Origin: Acididesulfobacillus acetoxydans
GTDB lineage: Bacteria > Bacillota > Desulfitobacteriia > Desulfitobacteriales > Desulfitobacteriaceae
DNA: 64,000 bases
Assembly (NCBI RefSeq): GCF_902729405.1
Contig: NZ_LR746496.1
Location: 744,001-808,000, forward strand
Direction of reading: 5' to 3'
Each line of letters starts with the position of its first letter. The first letter of the stretch is position 1. Shown in pieces: positions 54,801 to 61,800 of the stretch. Below the pieces are notes generated by a model, which had not been told where the DNA came from, searched no databases, and saw nothing but the letters and a program-made list of their open reading frames with translations. A program made the position numbers and the translations under genes.

Positions 54801-57800
54801 CACCGCCGTGTCTCCATTCACAGATCCGCCGGCCGGGCCTATGCCGGTCACGACGGTTCCCGCCAACTGTTGCACCTGCGCTGGCGTCAGGGCGGTGGTG
54901 TAGATGCGGACATCGTCGAGCAGGCCGGGAAAATGCGGTGCAGTAGAAGTGGCGTTGCTGGTAAATCCAATTAGCATATTGTCACCCGGTACCGACGCAA
55001 CCGGATTGCCGCTTACCTGGTTCACCTGAATTCCGTTCAGATAAATTGTCCAGTTTTCCGTCCCACCCCTGGGAACGCCGACAAGCGCCACCTGCTGCCA
55101 GGTATTGGCCGTAAGCGCTGCCGTTGTGGGCAGCCACGCTACGCCTCCCAGGAGAACTTCCAGTTTGCCGCTGCTGTCCAGAAAAAGGCCATAACCGTTT
55201 TTGCCAGGGTTGCCGACATAGGCGATGGGTTGATAATCGGAGACACCGGTCGCCCCGTTCCACTTGACCCAGGCCGAGATGCTGACGTTGCCGGTGGCGG
55301 TGGTGGGAAGGGGCGCCGTGAATGAACTGCCGCCGCCGCTGAAATCCAGGGAGGCGTTGACCTGATCGGTGATGTCAGGCGTATGGTCGGTGCTCCAGAC
55401 GGGGTTCGTCAGCGTACCGTTGTCGCCGTAGCCGGAGGAATCCGCCGCCGCGGTCCCAGAGCCCTCGCCGAGCTTCCACCAACCAACCAGTTCATTGGTG
55501 GAATAGGTGAACTTGTCGGCAAGGGCGGTGGCGCTCGTCCCGCTCAGGGTGGTCACGGTCACGTCCACCGTCCCGGCCGCCTGCGCCGGTGAGATAGCCG
55601 TGATCGAAGTGTCGCTGTTGACGGTGAAGCTGGCTGCCGCCACGCTGCCGAAGCTGACGCCGGTCGCCCCGATGAAGCCATGGCCGGTGACGGTCACCGC
55701 CGTGCCCCCGCTCACAGGCCCGCTGATTGGGCTGACGCCGGTCACCACCGGCACCGGGCCGTAGGTGAACCTGTCACCGGGGCCGTTGACGCTCGTCCCG
55801 TTCTGGGTGGTCACGGTCACGTCCACCGCGCCGCTCCCCGCCGGCGAGACAGCCGTAATCGAGGTGTCGCTGTTGACGGTGAAGCTGGCTGCCGGTGTGC
55901 CCCCGAAGCTGACCCCGGTTGCCCCGGTGAAGTTGTATCCGGTGATGGTCACCGCCGTGCCTCCATTCACAGGTCCGCCGGCCGGGCCTATGCCGGTCAC
56001 GACGGTTCCCGCCAACTGTTGCACCTGCGCTGGCGTCAGGGCAGTGGTGTAGATGCGGACATCGTCGAGCAGGCCGGGAAAATGCGGTGCAGTAGAAGTG
56101 GCGTTGCTGGTAAATCCAATTAGCATATTGTCACCCGGTACCGACGCAACCGGATTGCCGCTTACCTGGCTCACCTGAATTCCGTTCAGATAAATTGTCC
56201 AGTTTTCCGTCCCACCACTGGGAACGCCGACAAGCGCCACCTGCTGCCAGGTATTGGCCGTAAGCGCTGCCGTTGTGGGCAGCCACGCTACGCCTCCCAG
56301 GAGAACTTCCAGTTTGCCGCTGCTGTCCAGAAAAAGGCCATAACCGTTTTTGCCAGGGTTGCCGACATAGGCGATGGGTTGATAATCGGAGACACCGGTC
56401 GCCCCGTTCCACTTGACCCAGGCCGAGATGCTGACGTTGCCGGTGGCGGTGGTGGGAAGGGGCGCCGTGAATGAACTGCCGCCGCCGCTGAAATCCAGGG
56501 AGGCGTTGACCTGATCGGTGATGTCAGGCGTATGGTCGGTGCTCCAGACGGGGTTCGTCAGCGTACCGTTGTCGCCGTAGCCGGAGGAATCCGCCGCCGC
56601 GGTCCCAGAGCCCTCGCCGAGCTTCCACCAACCAACCAGTTCATTGGTGGAATAGGTGAACTTGTCGGCAAGGGCGGTGGCGCTCGTCCCGCCCAGGGTG
56701 GTCACGGTCACGTCCACCGTCCCGGCCGCCTGCGCCGGTGAGATAGCCGTGATCGAAGTGTCGCTGTTGACGGTGAAGCTGGCTGCCGCCACGCTGCCGA
56801 AGCTGACGCCGGTCGCCCCGATGAAGCCATGGCCGGTGACGGTCACCGCCGTGCCCCCGCTCACAGGCCCGCTGGTTGGGCTGATGCCGGTCACAGTAAG
56901 CACGTTGATGTCAACCGTCCCGGTAATGCTCCCCGTCGTCGTATCCGTCGCCGTCACTGTCTGCGGGCCGACGGTGTTCAACGTGACGCCGTCCGTGAAG
57001 ACGTGGGTGCCGTTATCTTTACCGCTGCCGCAGCCTGTAAATGTGTAATCCTGCGGCAGTACCGGGCTGTTGGTATCGCTGCTGGTAAAATGCACCGTTC
57101 CAGTGTAACTTTGGACCGTACGCCCGTTGGAATCTATGGCCGTCACAGTCATCGTTACGGGTGCCCCCACCGCGGAGTTGCCAGTGGATGTCACTCTCAG
57201 GCTGCTGGCTGTGATCAGTTGTGTGGTAACACTGCCGCCGGATATCAAGACATCAGGATTCAGATATAAAGCGGGACGAACGGCGTAGCCATTACCCATA
57301 CTGCTGTATAACAGTGAGCCTGAGGTATATACATTCCAATGAACAAAACTTCCTGGAATGGGAGTGATTGTCCAGAATATTGAAGACGGATTGCTGAGAA
57401 AGCCTGATGACGGATTGCAGCACTGTGAATAACTCTCCCATTCTCTGTAACTGAGCAGGCCAATACGGGCATTCACTGTGGATGATGATTCGCTGCCATT
57501 GCCATTTTGATCGATACCTCCGACATTCCAGCTATGTTCTTGGACTAATGGGATATATTCGGGATAATTGTTTGATAAATACTGATAAAACCCGGTGCCG
57601 ATGAATTGGCCAGGGCCAGGCTGATTAAGATAATACGCAATATTGTATGTATTGTTAGGATCAAAGATATTCGGGGTAATAATGCCGGACAAATCGGACA
57701 TATCGGTAAACGGCTGGTTATTACCGTAAAAACCCTGCATCAGTAGGTAACCCGTACCAGGATCCAGCACTATCCAGTTATACCCGGCAAAATTCACCAC

Positions 57801-57935
57801 CGTGCCGGGCGCCAGGGATGACAACGGCACGGGCGGGTTTGCCGCCGCTGCCGTCCTTGGGAACCCCAGCATGGCGGTTATCAGAAAAACCATGGCAAGC
57901 AATAGCTGCGCAAAGCGCCTGGCCTTTTTATTCAT
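48834..57935 (-). CDS. Giant modular surface protein (TIG, LamG, InlB repeats, CWB2 anchor)
   Basis: About 3033 residues from ATG 57935 (GGGGAGA). In order: signal peptide; a 220-residue globular head ending NGYAVRPALYLNPDV (DUF6273-like); an Ig-like domain; eight IPT/TIG domains (VTGISPTSGPVSGGTAVTV type) interleaved with four LamG/concanavalin-type domains (GWWKLGEGSGT, NVSISAWVKWNG, DDVRIYTTAL); a beta domain; InlB-type repeats; a carboxypeptidase-like segment; a Big-type domain; and three CWB2 wall-binding repeats. It should stand on the cell surface, and LamG domains often bind carbohydrate or protein, so adhesion is likely. Two TIG-LamG-TIG blocks are almost identical, reflecting a 1149-bp duplication. 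Confidence 0.92.
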   Translation of the reverse strand: MNKKARRFAQLLLAMVFLITAMLGFPRTAAAANPPVPLSSLAPGTVVNFAGYNWIVLDPGTGYLLMQGFYGNNQPFTDMSDLSGIITPNIFDPNNTYNIAYYLNQPGPGQFIGTGFYQYLSNNYPEYIPLVQEHSWNVGGIDQNGNGSESSSTVNARIGLLSYREWESYSQCCNPSSGFLSNPSSIFWTITPIPGSFVHWNVYTSGSLLYSSMGNGYAVRPALYLNPDVLISGGSVTTQLITASSLRVTSTGNSAVGAPVTMTVTAIDSNGRTVQSYTGTVHFTSSDTNSPVLPQDYTFTGCGSGKDNGTHVFTDGVTLNTVGPQTVTATDTTTGSITGTVDINVLTVTGISPTSGPVSGGTAVTVTGHGFIGATGVSFGSVAAASFTVNSDTSITAISPAQAAGTVDVTVTTLGGTSATALADKFTYSTNELVGWWKLGEGSGTAAADSSGYGDNGTLTNPVWSTDHTPDITDQVNASLDFSGGGSSFTAPLPTTATGNVSISAWVKWNGATGVSDYQPIAYVGNPGKNGYGLFLDSSGKLEVLLGGVAWLPTTAALTANTWQQVALVGVPSGGTENWTIYLNGIQVSQVSGNPVASVPGDNMLIGFTSNATSTAPHFPGLLDDVRIYTTALTPAQVQQLAGTVVTGIGPAGGPVNGGTAVTITGYNFTGATGVSFGGTPAASFTVNSDTSITAVSPAGSGAVDVTVTTQNGTSVNGPGDRFTYGPVPVVTGVSPISGPVSGGTAVTVTGHGFIGATGVSFGSVAAASFTVNSDTSITAISPAQAAGTVDVTVTTLSGTSATALADKFTYSTNELVGWWKLGEGSGTAAADSSGYGDNGTLTNPVWSTDHTPDITDQVNASLDFSGGGSSFTAPLPTTATGNVSISAWVKWNGATGVSDYQPIAYVGNPGKNGYGLFLDSSGKLEVLLGGVAWLPTTAALTANTWQQVALVGVPRGGTENWTIYLNGIQVNQVSGNPVASVPGDNMLIGFTSNATSTAPHFPGLLDDVRIYTTALTPAQVQQLAGTVVTGIGPAGGSVNGDTAVTITGYNFTGATGVSFGGTPAASFTVNSDTSITAVSPAGSGAVDVTVTTQNGTSVTGPGDRFTYVPVPVVTGITPASGKVSGGTTVTITGYNFTGATGVSFGGTSATSFTVNSDTSITATAPAHATGTAEVTVTNAYGTSTGGLGTIFTYSTNELAGWWKLGEGSGTTAVDWSGYGHHGTVTSPLDVGSPPWWVDNDYPNSIDRVGGCVDFSGGDSSFTAPIPTTNTGDVSISAWVKWDGTTWGDGSIHQPIAYNGTLDAGNGYGLALTNLGYLEVISGGAWLATATKLTPNTWQHVAAVEDGSGKWTVYLNGTQVGQVNTTPATPTGYMYIGYLTVQNTMWKFPGRIDNVRIYTTALTAAQVQQLAATFPVVTGVSPTSGSTVGGTTMTITGSGFTGATGVSFGGTAATSFTVNSDTSITAISPAHATGTVDVTVTTALGGTSAAVAADRFIYVQVPSITGVSPSVGPAAGGTVVTITGSSFTGTTGVSFGGTAAASFTVNSDASITAVSPAHADGTVDVTVTTPGGTSAAVSADRFTYSTNELVGWWKLGEGSGTTAADSSGYGYNGTLTNSVWSTDCPSSVDQIGASLDFSGGNSSFTAPIPTAATANVSISAWVKWNGKTASNYQPIVYNGNPGADGYGLFVDSNGNLEVLLGGIAWLDTTVHLTPNTWQQVGLVGVPASGTENWTVYLNANPVATVSGIPKAPASSDKMLIGYATNATSTATYFPGLIDDVRLYATALSSAQIEQLAAVYPVVTGVSPATGSVNGGSVVNITGSDFTGATGVDFGSVAAASFAVNSDTSITATAPAGSGTVDVTVTAPGGTSAAGPGDQFTYLSTAKDITAFSVAGQVGSSTIDLINHAVIFHMPYGTDVSALNPSITVSANAAVSPTSGTAEDFSNPVIYTVTAPDNSSQNWSVTCLIDTVTHTVAVSANPAVDGTVSGGGTYAEGASVTVTASVYSGYTFVNWTEGGSQVSTSAAFVFTMGTADRTLVANFAAIPTYTVTYSGNGSSGGSVPTDSNNYTTGAAITVLGNTGSLVKTGSTFAGWNTAADGIGTSYAAGATLTMGSANVTMYAQWTANPPLTHTVSVSSNPPAGGTVSGGGTYAEGASVTVMATPNSGYNFVNWTENGSAVSTIAAYTFTLGTADRTLAANFAAIPPVITTGTISGTVSDGTNPLAGATVSLTVSGSVYSATTAGDGSYAILNVPAGTGYTVTANLTGYTGANATNVNVTANTTTSGVNLTLSVIPPTIYTVSIASLTDGSITASPSTAAEGTAINLTITPDAGMQLKAGTLQYNDGTTDHLISGTSFTMPAANVTVSAQFEAIPPAPTLTVLTLSGSIPDLTVGQAVYDLNNLSLNGTDQYGAPFSLSGQTVQWNLASGNAYAGLTGSLLTPLAAGSGTVTATVYGVASNPLGFTVMAPRFSGGGGGSANTPSPTPTTVTGNVTDGTTGAKVSSVTATVTTGSNDNDTVSMSAGQLAVLKQPDGTISPLSDLSHVAITCATGTPVPIFSDGTIQMADLAKGTDNNFNITCDLGHGQKITIATMQIKIDSSGNVTLSVVLIDPYGIITDARTGKALAGVNVTLYYADTGRNKAAGKTADTVVALPGIAGFKPNNNQDPQTSDSSGAYGFMVFPTTDYYIIATKDGYAQYTSPTISVEQEIVHWDFKMSPTLSGVTRLAGRSRVDTALAIAQAEYPGKIANAVLATADNYPDALTGSVLAYKVNAPILLVGSSAADQAKVLGYLKSSLDPAGTVYIMGGTAAVGSAMESQVAASGFSHIIRIAGADRYQTSAEIADQLAVKAGTPLVLVSGENYPDALSVSSVAAQMQLPILLVQRDRISNSVRQEISAIKPGKVYIIGGEGVISAAVENQVAQLTGLAQTNIVRIGGTDRYATSLAVAQYFNLTGQNVCIATGGNFPDALAGSVYAANHNAPIILVGSSLTDQAITYLKTRKLTGAAIFGGEAVVSKDIEQQLQQLIKKGGNPK
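54592..56889 (-). repeat. 1149-bp near-identical tandem duplication inside the giant surface gene
   Basis: About 54592-55740 and 55741-56889 can be superimposed with a constant offset of 1149 bp (383 codons, in frame) and only a handful of base changes (for example GTAGGTG preceded by GGGAC versus GGGCC). Each copy encodes one LamG domain with flanking TIG domains. The other LamG repeats of the gene are far more diverged, so this copy is recent. Confidence 0.9.
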
Positions 57936-58038
57936 TTTGATTTCTCCCCTTTCAATGTTTTGCCTAATTTCTTTCTGTCTGAAGTTTAAGGATTGCAACA
58001 TCCTAATTTAAGACTATCATTGTTACGGGCGTTCATTC

Positions 58039-58097
58039 TTGTGTTACCAATATGTAAACTGATATAATCAATTGCGTAAACTGATATACTCAATCGG
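58039..58097 (+). promoter_or_regulatory. Promoter and 22-bp direct repeats upstream of the response regulator
   Basis: TTGTGT (58039-58044), 18 nt, TATAAT (58063-58068). The segment GTAAACTGATATAATCAATT (58054 on) is followed at exactly 22 bp by GTAAACTGATATACTCAATC (58076 on). Direct repeats spaced by two helical turns are typical binding sites for OmpR-type regulators, so autoregulation is likely. The divergent giant surface gene starts 120 bp away and may share the site. Confidence 0.6.
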
Positions 58098-58156
58098 GGA
58101 TTCATCTATCGGGGAACCTTCTCCGGAGAACCTTGAGCAGTTTGGGAGGACAAATT

Positions 58157-58855
58157 GTGAAAAAGAGAACGGTGCTGCTGGTTGACGATGATCCATTAAT
58201 TTGCAAGCTGCTCAGGGCGGCTTTGGAGAAGAACGGCTATGCCGCGATCCTCTGCGCTTCAGGCGAAGAAGCCCTGGCAAGCCTCCGGGAATATGCCGCC
58301 GATGCCGTCATCCTGGATGTGGTCCTACCCAATATGGACGGTTTGGATGTACTAAAATGGATCAGGAACCAGCCAGCCTACCGGCAATTGCCTGTCATCA
58401 TGCTGACCTGCAAAGACAGCGAGATCGAAACAGTCCTCGGTCTGGAGATGGGGGCCGACGATTACTTGAGTAAGCCCGTAAGATATCATGAACTGCTGGC
58501 CAGACTGAAAACCGTCTTCCGCAGGATAGACGCCCTCGGGCAAAACACTGCCAAAATTCTGACTGTCCCTGGAATTGAATTAAATCTGGAACAACGCACC
58601 GCGTGGATCAACCAAATGCCGGCAACACTCACCTACAGGGAATTTGAACTGTTGGCCCTGCTCGTTTGCAATCCCGGCAAAGTGTTTACCCGGGACTACC
58701 TGCTCGATCGGTTATGGCAGGATGAACAGTTTCTGGAGACGCGCACCGTGGATGTCCATATCCGACGCCTCCGGCGAAAATTCGAAGAACATGGACTTAA
58801 TCCCGAGATCATCGAAACGGTCAGGAGTGTCGGCTACCGTTTGTCCGCCGATTGA
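58157..58855 (+). CDS. OmpR/PhoB-family response regulator
   Basis: 232 residues from GTG 58157 (GGGAGG, 6-nt spacing). The receiver domain has VDDD at the N-terminus, phospho-acceptor Asp near residue 53 (VILDVVLPNMDG), Thr in VIMLTCKDS and Lys in LSKPVRYHE. The C-terminal winged helix is complete (LTYREFELLALL, TRTVDVHIRRLRRKF, VRSVGYRL). It lies between the surface-protein operon and a giant hybrid kinase whose 3' end overlaps it by 22 bp. It is the natural candidate regulator of the surface proteins. Confidence 0.93.
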   Translation: MKKRTVLLVDDDPLICKLLRAALEKNGYAAILCASGEEALASLREYAADAVILDVVLPNMDGLDVLKWIRNQPAYRQLPVIMLTCKDSEIETVLGLEMGADDYLSKPVRYHELLARLKTVFRRIDALGQNTAKILTVPGIELNLEQRTAWINQMPATLTYREFELLALLVCNPGKVFTRDYLLDRLWQDEQFLETRTVDVHIRRLRRKFEEHGLNPEIIETVRSVGYRLSAD

Positions 58856-61800
58856 TTTTGCAGAGCGGTTATCATTTTCTCCAGTTCCTCCAGTTCCTCC
58901 CGCAATACGGCCAGATTGTCTTTGAGCGCCGGCATCCAGCGGGTAAGGCCCGCCAGATCCCGCGCACTTGATTTTTCCTCCATGTCCCTGACGAGAGCCA
59001 CAAGACCGTCACAGTGAAATAACGACAAGGTACCGGCCAAACGGTGGATTTCCTTCTGTGATTGGGTAAAGTCGGCTTTCCTGATATTTTCCTCAATACT
59101 TTCTAATACGTCCGGATAACGCGCCAAAAACTCGGCGATGATTTCCAGTGTCACTTCCTCGCCATACAGCGAGGCTTCGGCCAAAAACACCGGCCGGTCA
59201 ATCAAGTTTGCCGCGGCGCTATTGACGTTCTCCGGCTCCTGTTTTCCGGAAACCCTGCTTTTTACTCCTTTCAGAATCTCCGCCAGTTCCGTCTCAATAA
59301 TCGGTTTGGATAGAAAAAAATCCATCCCCGCGGTCAGCAGTTTCTCCCGGTCGCCCACCAGAGCCGAGGCCGTCAGGGCGATGATCGGAATATGCCGGCC
59401 CGTGCCCTCCTCTTTCTGCCGGATCAGCCGCGTGGTCTCGATGCCGTCCAGTTCAGGCATATTTTTGTCCATGATAATGCAGTCATAGAAACCGGCTCTT
59501 AATTTCTCCAATACCTCCCGTCCGTTGCCGGCCAGAGTCACGTCGCAGTTCAAATATTTGAGCAAGGCTTTAATATATTTGCGGCTGATCGAATCGTCTT
59601 CCGCCACAAGGATGCGCAGAGCCTCCAGCTCAGGCCTGGCGGCGCTCCGGCCGGCCTTAGGCCTCCGGCCTTGACCGCTCTCGGCCAGTCCTAATCTGAG
59701 CGCACATTGGAAAAGACTGCCGCGCCCCAAGGCGCTGTCCACCGTTATGCTGCCGTTCATTAACTCCACCAGTTTTTTGCTAATGGAAAGTCCCAGCCCG
59801 GTGCCCCCGAATTTGCGGGCAATGCTGCTATCCACCTGCGTAAAGTCTTCAAAAATGTAAGCCAGCTTATCCGCGGGAATGCCGATACCGCTGTCGGCCA
59901 CCGTTATTCTCAGCAGAGCCTGCCGGTTGCCGTCCCGGACAGCCGACGCGTCCAGCCGCACTTCCCCCTTGGCCGTAAATTTGACGGCATTGCTGAGCAG
60001 GTTGGTGATAATTTGTTTAATCCGCAGAGGATCTCCCCGCAAACCCATCCCAGGTTCCTGCCGGACCTTCCAAACCAGCTTAATGCCCTTTTCCTGGGCT
60101 TTGAGTCTAAAGGAAGGCAGGATTTCCCGGACCAAGCGGTTTAAATCAAAATCCCTTTCCTCCAATTCCAGCTTGTCGGCTTCAAGTTTGGACATATCCA
60201 GGATTTCATTGATGATTTCCAACAGGGAACGGGCCGAGGACAGGATGGCGGCGACATTCTCCGCTTGCTCCGACGGCAGATCGCTCTTTTCCATGAGCCC
60301 GGCCATGCCAATGATCCCGTGCAGGGGAGTGCGCATTTCGTGACTGATGTTGGCCAGAAACACGGTTCTGGCCTGATTGGCGTGGGTGAGCCGGAGGTTG
60401 GTCAATTGCAGGTCATGGTTCTTCGTGTTCAACTCTTCCGTTCTTGCCTCGACCATCTGCTCCATGTTCCGGTAGAGTCTGGCATTTTCCAGGGATATGG
60501 CCAATTGGGAAGCGAGGATATGGAGGACCGGTAGGTGCTGCCCGCTAAAAGCGCCGTCCATTAAATCGTTTTCCAGGTAGAGGAGGCCGACCAGATTGCG
60601 TTTCGAGGCCACGGGAAGACACAGCAGCGATTTGGCCTGCGGCCCCGGCCCGTCTTGGCGGTCCCAAAAACGTTCCAGCTCGTCTGCACTGTTCAAAATA
60701 ACGCTTTCCCCGGTGTTGACCACATAGTTAAGCAGCTTCCGGGAAGGGCCGGCCAGAGCCAGCGCAGACATGCCTTCGGCCACCTCCACGCCGGCCGGGT
60801 CGCCGCTCCCGGCCGCGACAACGGGGAATTCTCCGTCTTGCTCGATCATGAACAGGGCCTTGCGGGCTCCGGCATGCTGCAAAACAATCCGGATCATCTT
60901 CCTCAGCAGTTCCTCAAGCACAATTTCTCCGGAAATGGCCTGGCTGGCCCGGACAATGGCATACACATCCAGGGAGAGAGGAGCCGTCAACTCAACAGCG
61001 GTTGTCTCTTGCCTGGTCCGGTTCAGCCTCCTGTCCCGGTTTAATCCTTGATACTGCGCCTCCAGCTCCCTGGCTTTCGCCGCACAACCCCACTGCTGAT
61101 AGCAGGAAATGGCCTCGTTGGCATATCCCTCCGCCACCCGGCTCCGGCCCGCGGCCTGGTAATACCTGGCTGCCAGCTCGTTAGCCAGGGCCTCTTCCGG
61201 CAAAAAGCCAGATTGCTTGGCCCACTGAATGGATTGATCATAATAAGTCATAGCCAGTCGGTGGTTGCCGGCAATCCGGGCCTTCTCCGCCAGAATGAGG
61301 GAGTATTTGTTGGTGATGTTTTCCGGAGCATCCTGCAAGAAGCTTTGCAGGGACCGAAGACAGGAGCGGATTTTCCGCCGGTGCGCGGCTCTCTCCCGGC
61401 GGGTGCCGGAACCCGGCAGGGCCAGCCGGATCAGGATAGCGTAGAAGTTGTAAACCGGGACGCAGAATGTACCGATAACTCCATCGGCATATTCCTCCAG
61501 GGTCTTCAGGTTCCCGTAGGCCAGGTCAATACGGCCAAACAGGTAGGAGATCACCATTTTGTTGAAATATGAATTGGCAATAATGGTCCGGTCATTGGCT
61601 GATTGATAATGGGGCAGGGCCTCCTCTTCATTAAAATACCCTCCGGTCAGGCGCCAGGGTTCAGCGGCTGAGTCGAGCAAGTTGGCAACTCCCTGCCGAT
61701 ACATCATGCACACCATGATCGAGGTTTGGTTGCCTGTCCGGATCAGGTCAATTTGGTACAGGTCCATCTCGTTCCGGATCCGGAGAAGTTCCCGGCCGGA

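Noticed and set aside
53197-56412. Many Arg/His/Gly-rich frames on both strands across the giant surface gene
   Set aside because: They are out-of-frame shadows of the repeats, recurring with the same 1149-bp period, without starts or known domains.
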